Part shown: piece by piece, positions 27,481-36,011 of the stretch
How the letters are laid out: every line of letters starts with the position of its first letter
Numbering within the stretch: position 1 is the stretch's first letter
Source of the DNA: an uncultured Pelagibacteraceae bacterium
GTDB lineage: Bacteria > Pseudomonadota > Alphaproteobacteria > Pelagibacterales > Pelagibacteraceae
Assembly (NCBI GenBank): GCA_902538525.1
Contig: CACBFA010000006.1
Span: 1-45,580 of the forward strand
Direction: 5' to 3'
Length of the DNA stretch: 45,580 bases
Position numbers and translations under genes: made by a program
The notes under the pieces: generated by a model
What the model saw: only the letters and a program-made list of their open reading frames with translations
What the model was told of the DNA's origin: nothing
Database searches by the model: none

Positions 27481-28064
27481 GCTTGAGTATCAATTAATAA
27501 CCAATTAGGGTTTGAGGATCTACTATCTTTAGAGAACTTCCAAGTATCTAATACTTTCTTTATTTTTTCTGGATCACCAGATATAACCTTGTTATCTTTA
27601 TCTTTAACACACGAAATTATCTCACTCACAAATTCAACTGTTACTTCAAGCATATTTTTATTCTGCTCATGTTGCTTTACTTCTGCAGAACTTATTCCAA
27701 TAAATGTTGTTTCAGATAAAAGCTTTTTACTTTCCCTATCTTTGATTGCATCTTCAAACTGTTGATAGACACTTTTGTCCAAAAGAGATTTAATATCTTT
27801 TAGAGTTCCCTTTGCAAAGTTTGTTATTATACTTTCGTAAGCAATTTTAGCTCCTTTTACAAATTCCTTTTGTGCATTGTCATCAAATGTATTTGCATTT
27901 AAGTCAACTTTTGGTTTTGCAGGAGGAGCTTCGTGCGCAAAACTTGAATCAATATCTTCTTCAAAACCCGTTTTTTTTCCTAGAATTCCTCTTAATCTAA
28001 GAAAAATAAAACCAGCAATCATTGCAAGAAGTATAATATCAATGTACTCGAAGCTATAACTCAT
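27477..28064 (-). CDS. timA: Tim44-like domain protein
   Basis: A 195-residue inner-membrane protein: one N-terminal helix (about residues 7-24), a linker, and a C-terminal Tim44/mba1 domain (about 70-190) with the FVKGAKIAYESIITNFAKGTLKDIKSLL core. It is related to the mitochondrial import factor Tim44; the bacterial role is thought to lie in membrane-protein complex assembly. It is divergent from fxsA across 58 bases. Confidence 0.88.
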   Translation of the reverse strand: MSYSFEYIDIILLAMIAGFIFLRLRGILGKKTGFEEDIDSSFAHEAPPAKPKVDLNANTFDDNAQKEFVKGAKIAYESIITNFAKGTLKDIKSLLDKSVYQQFEDAIKDRESKKLLSETTFIGISSAEVKQHEQNKNMLEVTVEFVSEIISCVKDKDNKVISGDPEKIKKVLDTWKFSKDSRSSNPNWLLIDTQA

Positions 28065-28122
28065 ATATGTATAATATTTACTATGTTGATAAATTTCAAC
28101 CTGGTAATTAGATTATAGACAA

Positions 28123-28548
28123 ATGAACACAGCACTAATTTTAATTATTGGGATACCACTCATTGAAATCTACTTATTTATCAAAATTGGATCACAAATA
28201 GGAGCTTTTAATACTGTTTTATTAATATTAATCACTGCCATATTAGGAGTTACTTATGCAAGATATGAAGGTTTTAATACAATTAAATCAGGCATGAGCC
28301 AACTTATAAAAAATGAGTTACCAGTTTATGAGTTATTTAGTGGTGCTACACTTGCATTTGCAGCAATATTATTAATTATTCCAGGTTTTGCTACTGATTT
28401 AATTGGATTATTATTAATTATACCCTTTACCAGAAAAATAATATTAAACAAATTTATTAAACGTAAGAATTATAAAAAGAAAAATGATACAGAGTATATA
28501 GATGGTGATTATGAAGACTTAAGCGATGATAATGACAAAAAAATATGA
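28123..28548 (+). CDS. fxsA: FxsA-family membrane protein
   Basis: A 141-residue protein with three to four membrane helices, matching FxsA: IPLIEIYLFIKIG, TAILGVTYARYEG and LLIIPGFATDLIGLLLIIP. In E. coli its overproduction relieves phage T7 exclusion; its cellular role is unclear. The 3' end overlaps secB by 23 bases in another frame, so secB is co-transcribed. Confidence 0.93.
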   Translation: MNTALILIIGIPLIEIYLFIKIGSQIGAFNTVLLILITAILGVTYARYEGFNTIKSGMSQLIKNELPVYELFSGATLAFAAILLIIPGFATDLIGLLLIIPFTRKIILNKFIKRKNYKKKNDTEYIDGDYEDLSDDNDKKI

Positions 28549-28954
28549 AATAATATTAAAATATATCAAAGATCTATCAGTCGAAATACCTAACGCTGAA
28601 ACATTCATTTTTAGTAGAGAGTATATTACTAAATATTCACTTGGAATTAATATAACTACAAAACCTCTTAAAGATGAAATGATAGAAGTAATTACAAAAA
28701 TTAACTATAAAGACCCTTCTGAAAATAAAAGAAAGTCTTATTTTGAAATACTTTACGCAACAGTAATAAAAATTAAAGATAAGAAATTAAAGAAAACTGA
28801 GTTAGAAAAAATAATTCTTTGCGATGTTCAGAACGATATATACCCAGATTTAGAAAGAATTTTTCTAAATGTTATAAAAGAGTCTGGTTTTCCCGATTTA
28901 AAGCTAGAAAAAAAAGTTGATTTTGAAAAACTTTATCAACAAAAAACCAATTAA
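28526..28954 (+). CDS. secB: Export chaperone SecB
   Basis: A 142-residue SecB. KYIKDLSVEIPNAETF near the start, EVITKINYKD, and EILYATVIKIKD fit the family's beta-sheet region; the end is more diverged than usual. It holds preproteins unfolded for SecA. Two ATG codons compete (28526 and 28532); the first is used here. Its last 4 bases overlap the convergent dnaQ. Confidence 0.9.
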   Translation: MIMTKKYEIILKYIKDLSVEIPNAETFIFSREYITKYSLGINITTKPLKDEMIEVITKINYKDPSENKRKSYFEILYATVIKIKDKKLKKTELEKIILCDVQNDIYPDLERIFLNVIKESGFPDLKLEKKVDFEKLYQQKTN

Positions 28955-29616
28955 TAAAAGTTTTTTTTCAAATTATTTTTTAAAAAATTTTTGTGCTGTG
29001 TAATTTCTTCTTTTGAAATTTGAATAACCTTTTTTGAATAACTTTTAACTGTATCTAGATTAATATTGTTTTTTTCAATCTCATTTTGAAATTGGAAAAT
29101 TGGCTCTTTTTGGCCAATTAAATTTATATAAACTTTAGATAGTAATTCGCAATCTATTAGAGCGGTATGTTTAACCCTTTTTGAGTTATCAATTTTGAAT
29201 CTTTTACATAAAGCATCTAAACTTATACTAGATCCAGGAAATTTGTTTCTAGCAATTTCTAGAGTATCAACAACATTATCTTTTAGGATTTTTTTTCTAT
29301 TAATTAATGATAATTCATTATTTAAATGCGCTATATCAAATTCTGCATTATGAATTATTATCCTTTTCCCCTCAATAAACTTTAAAAATTCATCCGCTAT
29401 TTCTTTAAATTTTTTTTTATTAGATAAAAATTCATCCGTGTAACCGTGAACTTTAAGCGCACTTTCTGATACTTTTCTCTCTGGGTTAAGATAGCAATGA
29501 AAAGTCTCTTTTGTTGGAATTAAATTATCGTACTCGATACAACCAATTTCAACAATTCTGTGTCCGTCTCTTACTGATAATCCTGTCGTCTCAGTATCAA
29601 GTACTACTTCTTTCAT
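28951..29616 (-). CDS. dnaQ: DNA polymerase III epsilon subunit (proofreading)
   Basis: A 221-residue DEDDh 3'-5' exonuclease. Exo I is LDTETTGL (Asp7, Glu9), Exo II is HNAEFD (89-94), and Exo III is HTALIDCELL (His150, Asp155). The C-terminal tail after about 180 would bind the polymerase subunit. Its start lies 20 bases inside coaE. Confidence 0.96.
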   Translation of the reverse strand: MKEVVLDTETTGLSVRDGHRIVEIGCIEYDNLIPTKETFHCYLNPERKVSESALKVHGYTDEFLSNKKKFKEIADEFLKFIEGKRIIIHNAEFDIAHLNNELSLINRKKILKDNVVDTLEIARNKFPGSSISLDALCKRFKIDNSKRVKHTALIDCELLSKVYINLIGQKEPIFQFQNEIEKNNINLDTVKSYSKKVIQISKEEITQHKNFLKNNLKKNFY

Positions 29617-30184
29617 ATAAAATTTTCTTCTTTAGTAAATTAATTTTACTTTTCATTATATTTGGTGGAAAATTATTATCGATAATATATTTTGCAAATT
29701 TTCTCTTTTTTGACAGAAATAATTGTTTTTTCTTTAAATTTTTTAAAACTTTTAGACTAAAATTAGGTCTTTTTTTAAGTCTTCTTAAAACCTTGCTCTT
29801 CTTTGCGCTAACAAATATTAAAATATCGTCTTTTTCATTTAAATTGTTCTCAATTAATAAAGGAATATCAAGAATAACCATTTTTTTTTTAATATTTTTT
29901 TTTAAAAAAATTTTCATGTTCTGCCTTACAAGCGGATGAACAACGGATGAAATTTTTATTAAATTTTTATTATCATGCTTAATTGCCTTTAATAATTCAC
30001 TTTTTTTTATTGGGAATGATCTGATAAAATTTGGTAGTTTTTTTTTTAGTTTTGAAAAACATACTCTACTGTTCTTGTAAAGAATATTGACTTCTCTGTC
30101 TGCATCAAAAACTGGGCAACTGAATAATTTAGCTACAAAAGACTTGCCCGATCCTATGTCTCCCATTAATCCTATTCTAATCAT
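29597..30184 (-). CDS. coaE: Dephospho-CoA kinase
   Basis: A 195-residue P-loop kinase for the last step of CoA synthesis. Walker A is GDIGSGKS at residues 8-15, and FDADREV, then HPLVR and ILDIPLLIENNL follow in the usual order. It is unusually basic, with lysine-rich stretches in the C-terminal third. A 6-base spacer separates it from the SDR gene. Confidence 0.96.
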   Translation of the reverse strand: MIRIGLMGDIGSGKSFVAKLFSCPVFDADREVNILYKNSRVCFSKLKKKLPNFIRSFPIKKSELLKAIKHDNKNLIKISSVVHPLVRQNMKIFLKKNIKKKMVILDIPLLIENNLNEKDDILIFVSAKKSKVLRRLKKRPNFSLKVLKNLKKKQLFLSKKRKFAKYIIDNNFPPNIMKSKINLLKKKILYERSST

Positions 30185-30190
30185 TTTTAG

Positions 30191-30931
30191 TTATATGCAC
30201 CTACCACCATCTACCTCTAATATAGAGCCCGTTATCATACTTGCTTCATCAGAACATAAAAAACATGCGGCATTTCCCATGTCTTGAGGTGTAGAAAATC
30301 TTCCTATGGGTATTGTAGATAAGAAGGCCTTCTTTTTTTCAGGAGTATCTCCACCCATAAATGACTTTAGCAAAGGTGTAACTCCGGCAACTGGAGCTAT
30401 CGCATTCACTCTTATATTGTGAGGTGCAAGCTCTATAGCCATTGCTTTTGTTGCTGTTATCATCCAGCCTTTACTCGCATTGTACCAGTTTAGTCTTGGC
30501 CTAGGTGATAAACCTGCAGTTGATGCTACGTTTAAAATTACACCTTTTTTTAATTTTTTCATTCGCGGAAGAAAATATTTTGCACTTAAATAAACAGATT
30601 TAGCATTTACTTTGAATACTTTATCAAATTCATTGTTCGTTACAGTTTCCATGTTTTTTGGTTTATGTGTTATACCAGCATTATTAACAATTATATCGAT
30701 TGTTTTATATTTTTTGTAAGAATATTTTAACAAAGATTTAAAATTTGAATCTTTTGAAACATCAGCAACAAAATTATCTTGGTTTAAGGATTTTGAAACT
30801 TTTTTTAATAAATTTGAATTAATATCTACTAATATTAACTTTGCCCCTTCTTCTGTAAATTTTTTAGCTATTCCTTTTCCAAAACCTGATGCTGAACCTG
30901 TAATAATTGCTACTTTATTTTTTAATCTCAC
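30191..30931 (-). CDS. Short-chain dehydrogenase/reductase (FabG-like)
   Basis: A 246-residue classical SDR. Cofactor motif TGSASGFG (11-18), NNAG (83-86), catalytic Ser137, Tyr150 and Lys154 (YNASK). The C-terminus MITGSILEVDGG is typical of sugar or 3-oxoacyl reductases. The substrate is not determinable. It is an insertion relative to the usual aroE-coaE order. A single-copy role in fatty acid synthesis seems less likely given the PRPRLNW loop. Confidence 0.93.
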   Translation of the reverse strand: MRLKNKVAIITGSASGFGKGIAKKFTEEGAKLILVDINSNLLKKVSKSLNQDNFVADVSKDSNFKSLLKYSYKKYKTIDIIVNNAGITHKPKNMETVTNNEFDKVFKVNAKSVYLSAKYFLPRMKKLKKGVILNVASTAGLSPRPRLNWYNASKGWMITATKAMAIELAPHNIRVNAIAPVAGVTPLLKSFMGGDTPEKKKAFLSTIPIGRFSTPQDMGNAACFLCSDEASMITGSILEVDGGRCI

Positions 30932-30936
30932 AATTT

Positions 30937-31731
30937 TTAACTTTTTAAAAAATTTATTAAATCTTCATTAATAATCGGATCAATATTATGCCAAATGTAA
31001 AATGCTCTTTGTGCTTGGAATAAAAACATATTTAGGCCATTTTCATAAGTATTTCCCTCAATTTTCGCAGCATCAGAAAATTCTGTTTTATAAGGTTCGT
31101 ATATAACATCATAATATAATTTGTTTCTTCCAGTTTTTGTAAAATCTATTCCAAATTTATCATTTTCTTTTAATCCTAAGCTCGTAGCATTGATTATCAT
31201 GTCAAAATCAACCATTTCACCCCAATCTAAAATATTCAAATCTTTAAATATACTTTTTAAAGCCTCTGCTTTTTCTTTAGTTCTATTACTTAAAATAATC
31301 TTTGATGCATTCATTTTTTTTAACGCATACACTATTGAAGGAACCACACCTCCTGAACCTAATATTATTACAGTCTTATCTTTAACATCATAATTTAATT
31401 TTTTTATGCTGATTTCAAAACCATCAATATCTGTGTTATGTCCCACTAAATTACCGTTGTGTAAAGAAATTGTATTAACCGATTGTGTTCTTAATGCATG
31501 ACCACTTAGGACATCAATATAAGGTATAACTGTTTTTTTATATGGAACCGTCACATTTAATCCATCTAATTTTTTTTCTTTTAAGTTTTTAAATAATTCA
31601 GGCAAATCACTTTCTTGAGTTTCTAATTTTCCATAAATCGCTTCAATATTATTATTTTTTAGCCAGTGATTATGAAGTTTTGGTGATAAAGAATGTTCAA
31701 TAGGATTTCCAATTACTAAAAATTTTTTCAT
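30937..31731 (-). CDS. aroE: Shikimate dehydrogenase
   Basis: A 264-residue NADP-dependent enzyme reducing 3-dehydroshikimate in aromatic amino acid synthesis. Substrate motif NPIEHSLSPKLHN, catalytic Lys in NVTVPYKK, GHNTDIDGF, nucleotide loop LGSGGVVPS, NATSLGL and the final NGLNMFLFQAQRAF are all present. It overlaps maf by 4 bases. Confidence 0.96.
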   Translation of the reverse strand: MKKFLVIGNPIEHSLSPKLHNHWLKNNNIEAIYGKLETQESDLPELFKNLKEKKLDGLNVTVPYKKTVIPYIDVLSGHALRTQSVNTISLHNGNLVGHNTDIDGFEISIKKLNYDVKDKTVIILGSGGVVPSIVYALKKMNASKIILSNRTKEKAEALKSIFKDLNILDWGEMVDFDMIINATSLGLKENDKFGIDFTKTGRNKLYYDVIYEPYKTEFSDAAKIEGNTYENGLNMFLFQAQRAFYIWHNIDPIINEDLINFLKS

Positions 31732-32330
31732 TTATAATTACTCACATATTTTTTTATATTTTTAACTGGCAAACCCATAATTGTATCTTCGTCTCCTTCT
31801 ATATTAATAAATAAATTTCTTCCCTCCCCTTCAATTTGGTAAACATTGTAAGAAAATAGGGCCTTATCTGATATTTTTTTCAAATAATTAATTAATTCTT
31901 CATCAGAAAGTGTTTTCATAGTTAAATAAGCTTTGTCAGTATAATTCCAAATCATTGATCCATTTTTAGATATACAAACCGAACTAATTAAAGAGTGCTT
32001 TTTACCATTTAATTTTTTTAAAATACTTAGTGCTTCATCTCTATCTTGTGGTTTTGATATCAATTCTCCATCAAGATCTATTACACTGTCTGCACCCAAA
32101 ACAATAACATCATGAAACTTGTTACTTACTTTGTTTGCTTTTAATTCTGCTAAATTTTTTGATATTATTTCGGGACTTGCGCCTTCTTTTATTAAACTTT
32201 CTTTTACAGGTTCTTCGTCAACATTAGATGGCTGAACATTGCAAATAAAGTCATTTTTTTTCAATATTTCTTCTCTGACCTTGCTTTTTGAAGCTAAAAT
32301 AATCTCAAACATTTTTGTTTTGTATTTCAA
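31728..32330 (-). CDS. maf: Maf-like nucleotide pyrophosphatase
   Basis: A 200-residue Maf/YhdE-type house-cleaning hydrolase of non-canonical NTPs. LASKSKVREEIL at the N-terminus, then VLGADSVIDLDGELISKPQD and the ending DTIMGLPV are hallmarks. It overlaps ppsR by 26 bases and aroE by 4, so the five genes from ppsR to coaE and dnaQ form one transcript reading away from the origin. Confidence 0.94.
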   Translation of the reverse strand: MKYKTKMFEIILASKSKVREEILKKNDFICNVQPSNVDEEPVKESLIKEGASPEIISKNLAELKANKVSNKFHDVIVLGADSVIDLDGELISKPQDRDEALSILKKLNGKKHSLISSVCISKNGSMIWNYTDKAYLTMKTLSDEELINYLKKISDKALFSYNVYQIEGEGRNLFINIEGDEDTIMGLPVKNIKKYVSNYK

Positions 32331-33126
32331 AAATTTTAATTATTGACGCTGCAGTCTCTTCAACAGATTTTCTAGTCACATCAATTACAGGCCATTTATT
32401 TTTCTTAAATAATTTCTTAGATTGATCAACTTCGTCTCTGATTTTTTCTAAATTAGTATAATCAGTAGCTTCATTTTCTTTTAAAGAATTAAGTCTATTC
32501 CTTCGAATATCAAATAATCTTTCTGCTTCCGTTGTTAATCCAATTACACAAATATTTTTTGTTTCTGCAACCCCCTTTGGTATGCTCATTTCATTAACCA
32601 ATGGTATATTAGAAGTTTTTAATCCTTTATTTGCTAAGTAAATTGAGGTTGGGGTTTTGCTGGTTCTGCTAACACCAACCAAGATAATATCAGATTCTAG
32701 TATGTTTTCTGTATTATTTCCATCATCATGATTCATTGTAAATTGTATAGCTTCAATTCTTTTATAGTAGTCTTCATCTAGAACATGTTGAGCACTTGGT
32801 AGATGAGTCGCTTTTTCGTTTAATATTTTAGAAAAATTTAGAATTAGATCTCCCAAAACACCAAAACAAGGAATTTTTTTCTTGTTGGCCTCATCGGCTA
32901 AAAACTTAGCTAGCTTACTATTTACTACAGTATATAAAATTATTGGGCTTTCTTTTTCTTTAGCGCCGTTGAGAATTGATGAAATTTGATTTTCTGTTCT
33001 TGTAAATGAAAATTGATTTAAATCATAATTAAAATTATTGAATTGAGCCTTAAGTGCCATAAATATTCTGTCAAGTGTTTCTCCAGTTGAGTCAGAAATT
33101 AAATAAACTTGGTGTGTATTTTTCAT
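32305..33126 (-). CDS. ppsR: PEP synthase / PPDK regulatory kinase-phosphorylase (DUF299)
   Basis: A 273-residue bifunctional serine/threonine kinase and pyrophosphorylase that switches phosphoenolpyruvate synthase or pyruvate, phosphate dikinase on and off. N-terminal YLISDSTGETLDRI and the P-loop-like GVSRTSKTPTSIYLA are diagnostic. In Caulobacter and Rickettsia this family flanks the replication origin opposite hemE, as here. Neither target enzyme is in the window. Confidence 0.94.
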   Translation of the reverse strand: MKNTHQVYLISDSTGETLDRIFMALKAQFNNFNYDLNQFSFTRTENQISSILNGAKEKESPIILYTVVNSKLAKFLADEANKKKIPCFGVLGDLILNFSKILNEKATHLPSAQHVLDEDYYKRIEAIQFTMNHDDGNNTENILESDIILVGVSRTSKTPTSIYLANKGLKTSNIPLVNEMSIPKGVAETKNICVIGLTTEAERLFDIRRNRLNSLKENEATDYTNLEKIRDEVDQSKKLFKKNKWPVIDVTRKSVEETAASIIKIFEIQNKNV

Positions 33127-33215
33127 GTATAATTTGTCAACAAAGTATTACTAAAATTAGAGATATTTTCAATTAAGCAACAACTGCCAGTTTTTTGTTA
33201 TTTGTGATCATTTAG

Positions 33216-33237
33216 TTAACATATTTATAAATGTTAA
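33216..33237. repeat. Inverted repeat in the origin spacer
   Basis: TTAACAT (33216-33222) and ATGTTAA (33231-33237) form 7-bp arms around an 8-base AT-only centre. It could be a protein-binding site or part of the unwinding region; its purpose is not known. Confidence 0.5.
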
Positions 33238-33241
33238 TATC

Positions 33242-33250
33242 TTATCAACA
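33242..33250 (+). other. DnaA-box-like site
   Basis: TTATCAACA, one mismatch to TTATCCACA (position 6). It lies 4 bases after the inverted repeat. Single-mismatch boxes are common in AT-rich origins, but also occur by chance. Confidence 0.45.
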
Positions 33251-33356
33251 ATTTTATAACTATTTAAGATGATCAAATAAAGCTTCTTTTTCGGGAGTTT
33301 TTTTTCATATTAAATGTATAAAAAGTGAAAAAAGTGTTGAAATTGAGTAATTTACG

Positions 33357-33365
33357 TTATCTACA
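33357..33365 (+). other. DnaA-box-like site
   Basis: TTATCTACA, one mismatch to TTATCCACA (position 6), 43 bases before the hemE start. It may also overlap hemE promoter elements and so tie its expression to DnaA. Confidence 0.45.
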
Positions 33366-33408
33366 AATCATACTAATAATAATTCTAAATATATTATTCT
33401 TATTATAA

Positions 33409-34410
33409 ATGACACCAATAAAAAATTGTATATTAAACAGAGACACAAGCTTTAATCCTATCTGGCTTATGAGGCAAGCAGGAAGATATCTGCCTGAATT
33501 CAGAGAAATTAGAAAAAAAAATACAAATTTTATAAAACTGTGTTTAGATTCAAAGCTATCAGAGGAAATAACACTGCAACCAATTGAACGATTTGATTTT
33601 GATGCTGCAATTATCTTTTCCGATATTCTTATGATTCCATATGGACTTGGGCAAGAAGTAGAATTTAAAAAAAACTTTGGTCCTAATCTTGGGAATATAG
33701 ATTTAGATAAATTTGAAAAATTGAATGATGAATTTTTAACAAATAAATTATCACCCATATATGATTTGTTAAAAAATTTAAGTAAGAACGAAAAAGTTAA
33801 GAATAAAGATTTGATAGGTTTTGTCGGAGCTCCATGGACGTTGTTGGTATATATGATTAATAAAGTTTCGCCTAAAAGTGGTCTTTCTAATTCATTTTTT
33901 AAAAACACTACTTTAATAAATAATCTACTTAATATTTTAGATAAATTTATCAAACTACATATTAAGAACCAAGTAAGAGCCGGGGCTACAATAATACAAA
34001 TATTTGATAGTTGGGCTGGATTAATAAAAACTGATTTTGATAAATATTTATACAAACCAACATTATCTTTGGTTGATTATACAAAAAACCTTGGTGTGCC
34101 TGTAATTTGTTTTCCAAGAGGTATAAAAAACTACGTTGAATTCAGCAAAATTGTAAAACCTAATATGATAAATATAGATTATAATACAGATCCAAAAAAA
34201 TTAATTGATGATATTGATATTCCAATACAAGGAGGGTTAGATCCTAAAATTTTATTAACAGATAGGAATAATTTAAAAACTCAAACAAGAAAATATCTAG
34301 AAATTTTTAACAATCATCCTTATGTATTTAATTTAGGTCATGGTATTCTTCCTGAAACAAAAATTGAAATGGTAGAAGAATTAGTAAGAGTTGTTAGGGA
34401 TTTTAAATGA
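33409..34410 (+). CDS. hemE: Uroporphyrinogen decarboxylase
   Basis: A 333-residue TIM barrel that decarboxylates uroporphyrinogen III to coproporphyrinogen III. The substrate loop WLMRQAGRYLPEFRE is intact, with FSDILMIPYGLGQEV (catalytic Asp), GFVGAPWTLLVYM, IFDSWAGL and GHGILPET. First gene of hemE-hemH-hemG; overlaps hemH by 4 bases (ATGA). Confidence 0.97.
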   Translation: MTPIKNCILNRDTSFNPIWLMRQAGRYLPEFREIRKKNTNFIKLCLDSKLSEEITLQPIERFDFDAAIIFSDILMIPYGLGQEVEFKKNFGPNLGNIDLDKFEKLNDEFLTNKLSPIYDLLKNLSKNEKVKNKDLIGFVGAPWTLLVYMINKVSPKSGLSNSFFKNTTLINNLLNILDKFIKLHIKNQVRAGATIIQIFDSWAGLIKTDFDKYLYKPTLSLVDYTKNLGVPVICFPRGIKNYVEFSKIVKPNMINIDYNTDPKKLIDDIDIPIQGGLDPKILLTDRNNLKTQTRKYLEIFNNHPYVFNLGHGILPETKIEMVEELVRVVRDFK

Positions 34411-35399
34411 ATATAGATCATCCAAAAATTAACTATGGAAAAACAGGTGTTTTAATCATTAATCTAGGTACCCCAGACTCAACCAGCTGGTTAGATATTA
34501 GAAAATATTTAAAAGAATTTTTATCAGATAGAAGAGTCATAGAAGCAAACCCAATTTTATGGCAAATAATTTTAAACGTATTTATACTAAACCTAAGACC
34601 ATCTAAAACTGCTAAGGCTTATAAAGAGATATGGATGAAAAAAGAAAATATGTCACCACTTTTATACTATACTCAGAAACAATCAGAAAAAGTGAGAAAT
34701 CTAATATCAAATGAAAATTTAATTATAGACTTTGCAATGAGATATGGAAACCCAAGTATAAAAAGTAAAATTAAAAAATTGCATGACGATGGCTGCGAAA
34801 ATCTCATAATACTGCCTTTATATCCACAATATGCGGCAGCAACTACAGCAACAGTTTGTGACGAAGTTTATAGGACTTTAATGAAAATGAGGTGGCAACC
34901 ATCTTTAAAAATTATACCTCATTATGAGTCGGATCCTTTGTATATTGATGCTTTGGTTAAATCTATCAATGATAAAATCGAGAAAATTAACTGGAGACCA
35001 GATTTAATATTGGCATCTTACCACGGAATACCAAAAAAATATTTTGATAAAGGTGATCCATATCATTGTTATTGCCATAAAACCACAAGACTAATATCTG
35101 AAAAGTTTAATTCAATTGAGATTAAAACAACTTTTCAATCAAGATTCGGTCCTGAAGAGTGGTTGCAGCCTTATACTGATAAAACTTTAGAAAATTTACC
35201 AAAAGAAGGAAAAAAAAATGTGCTTGCAATTTGCCCTGGATTTTCTTCGGATTGTGTAGAAACACTGGAAGAAATATTAATCCAAGGAAAAGAAAGTTTC
35301 ATTGACGCCGGAGGGGAAAATTTTGATATGATACCATGTTTAAATGATAGTGACGGTCATATAAAACTTATAAAAAACCTTATTCAAAAAAATATTTAA
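34407..35399 (+). CDS. hemH: Ferrochelatase
   Basis: A 330-residue enzyme inserting iron into protoporphyrin IX. Motifs: VLIINLGTPDS, LPLYPQYAAATTATVCDEV, the metal-site histidine in ASYHGIPKKYFDKGDPYHCYC, TTFQSRFGPEEWLQPYTD, and the second active-site glutamate in CPGFSSDCVETLEEI. Only 3 bases separate it from hemG. The C-terminal cysteine set used for a 2Fe-2S cluster in some relatives is not evident. Confidence 0.97.
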   Translation: MNIDHPKINYGKTGVLIINLGTPDSTSWLDIRKYLKEFLSDRRVIEANPILWQIILNVFILNLRPSKTAKAYKEIWMKKENMSPLLYYTQKQSEKVRNLISNENLIIDFAMRYGNPSIKSKIKKLHDDGCENLIILPLYPQYAAATTATVCDEVYRTLMKMRWQPSLKIIPHYESDPLYIDALVKSINDKIEKINWRPDLILASYHGIPKKYFDKGDPYHCYCHKTTRLISEKFNSIEIKTTFQSRFGPEEWLQPYTDKTLENLPKEGKKNVLAICPGFSSDCVETLEEILIQGKESFIDAGGENFDMIPCLNDSDGHIKLIKNLIQKNI

Positions 35400-35402
35400 A
35401 AA

Positions 35403-35924
35403 ATGGATGATTTAATTATCTATTCATCGACTGATGGGCAAACAAAAAAAATATGTGAAACGATTAAGGAAAATTTGACATCAGGTAATAAATTTCAATT
35501 AATTTCATTAGATGAGGCTTTACATTTTAATTTGGAGAAATGTGAAAAAATTATAATAGGAGCAAGTATTAGATATGGAAGGCATAATAAAAAAGTCATA
35601 GATTTTATTATTAAAAATAAAAATATTTTAAAATTAAAAAAAACTGCTTTTTTTTCTGTTAATGTAGTAGCTAGAAAAGAGGAAAAAAGTACAGCAGAAA
35701 CCAATCCATATATTCTTAATTTTTTAAAAAAAACAAATTGGAAGCCAAATAAACTTTCCGTATTTGCTGGTAAAGTTGATTATCCAAATTATAATTTTAT
35801 CAATAAAATTGTTATCAGATTCATAATGATGATTACCAAAGGCCCAACAGATATAAATAATTCTTATGAGTTCACAAACTGGGAAAATGTGAGGAAATTC
35901 GCAAAAGAATTGGAAAAAATGTAG
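35403..35924 (+). CDS. hemG: HemG-type protoporphyrinogen IX dehydrogenase
   Basis: A 173-residue flavodoxin-fold protein. The FMN phosphate loop reads YSSTDGQTKKI, followed by GASIRYGRHNKKV, FFSVNVVARK and the distinctive HemG ending MMITKGPTD, then YEFTNWENVRKFAKEL. It oxidises protoporphyrinogen to protoporphyrin, passing electrons to the quinone pool. Its place between hemH and rho is where alphaproteobacteria generally carry the unrelated HemJ. An ordinary flavodoxin is less likely given the C-terminal motif and the heme neighbours. Confidence 0.88.
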   Translation: MDDLIIYSSTDGQTKKICETIKENLTSGNKFQLISLDEALHFNLEKCEKIIIGASIRYGRHNKKVIDFIIKNKNILKLKKTAFFSVNVVARKEEKSTAETNPYILNFLKKTNWKPNKLSVFAGKVDYPNYNFINKIVIRFIMMITKGPTDINNSYEFTNWENVRKFAKELEKM

Positions 35925-36011
35925 ATTTTGGGAAATTTTTGAATAATCTAGGGTTGAAATCGCTAATCACTTAACTATATTAATACTATCTAACTAATTA
36001 ATCCCCACATT

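Larger units (their letters stand above)
33127..33408. other. Probable chromosomal replication origin (oriC)
   Basis: The longest gene-free stretch in the window (282 bases), very AT-rich, lying between divergent ppsR and hemE. In Caulobacter and Rickettsia the mapped origin sits between hemE and the DUF299 (ppsR) gene. It holds two DnaA-box-like 9-mers with one mismatch to TTATCCACA (33242-33250 and 33357-33365), a weaker third (33134-33142, two mismatches), and an inverted repeat (33216-33237). It must also contain the promoters of ppsR and hemE. The parS-like sites about 11 kb away agree with an origin here. Confidence 0.65.

Noticed and set aside
29511-29939. 142-codon Phe-rich plus-strand frame opposite coaE/dnaQ
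   Set aside because: Poly-Phe from reading Lys-rich coding DNA backwards; no start signal or motif.
33216-33237. CtrA-type site (TTAA-N7-TTAA) in the origin
   Set aside because: The two TTAA elements are separated by 14, not 7, bases; treated only as an inverted repeat.
33357-34055. 232-codon minus-strand frame opposite hemE
   Set aside because: Full overlap with a well-supported hemE; composition typical of an antisense shadow and no family motif.
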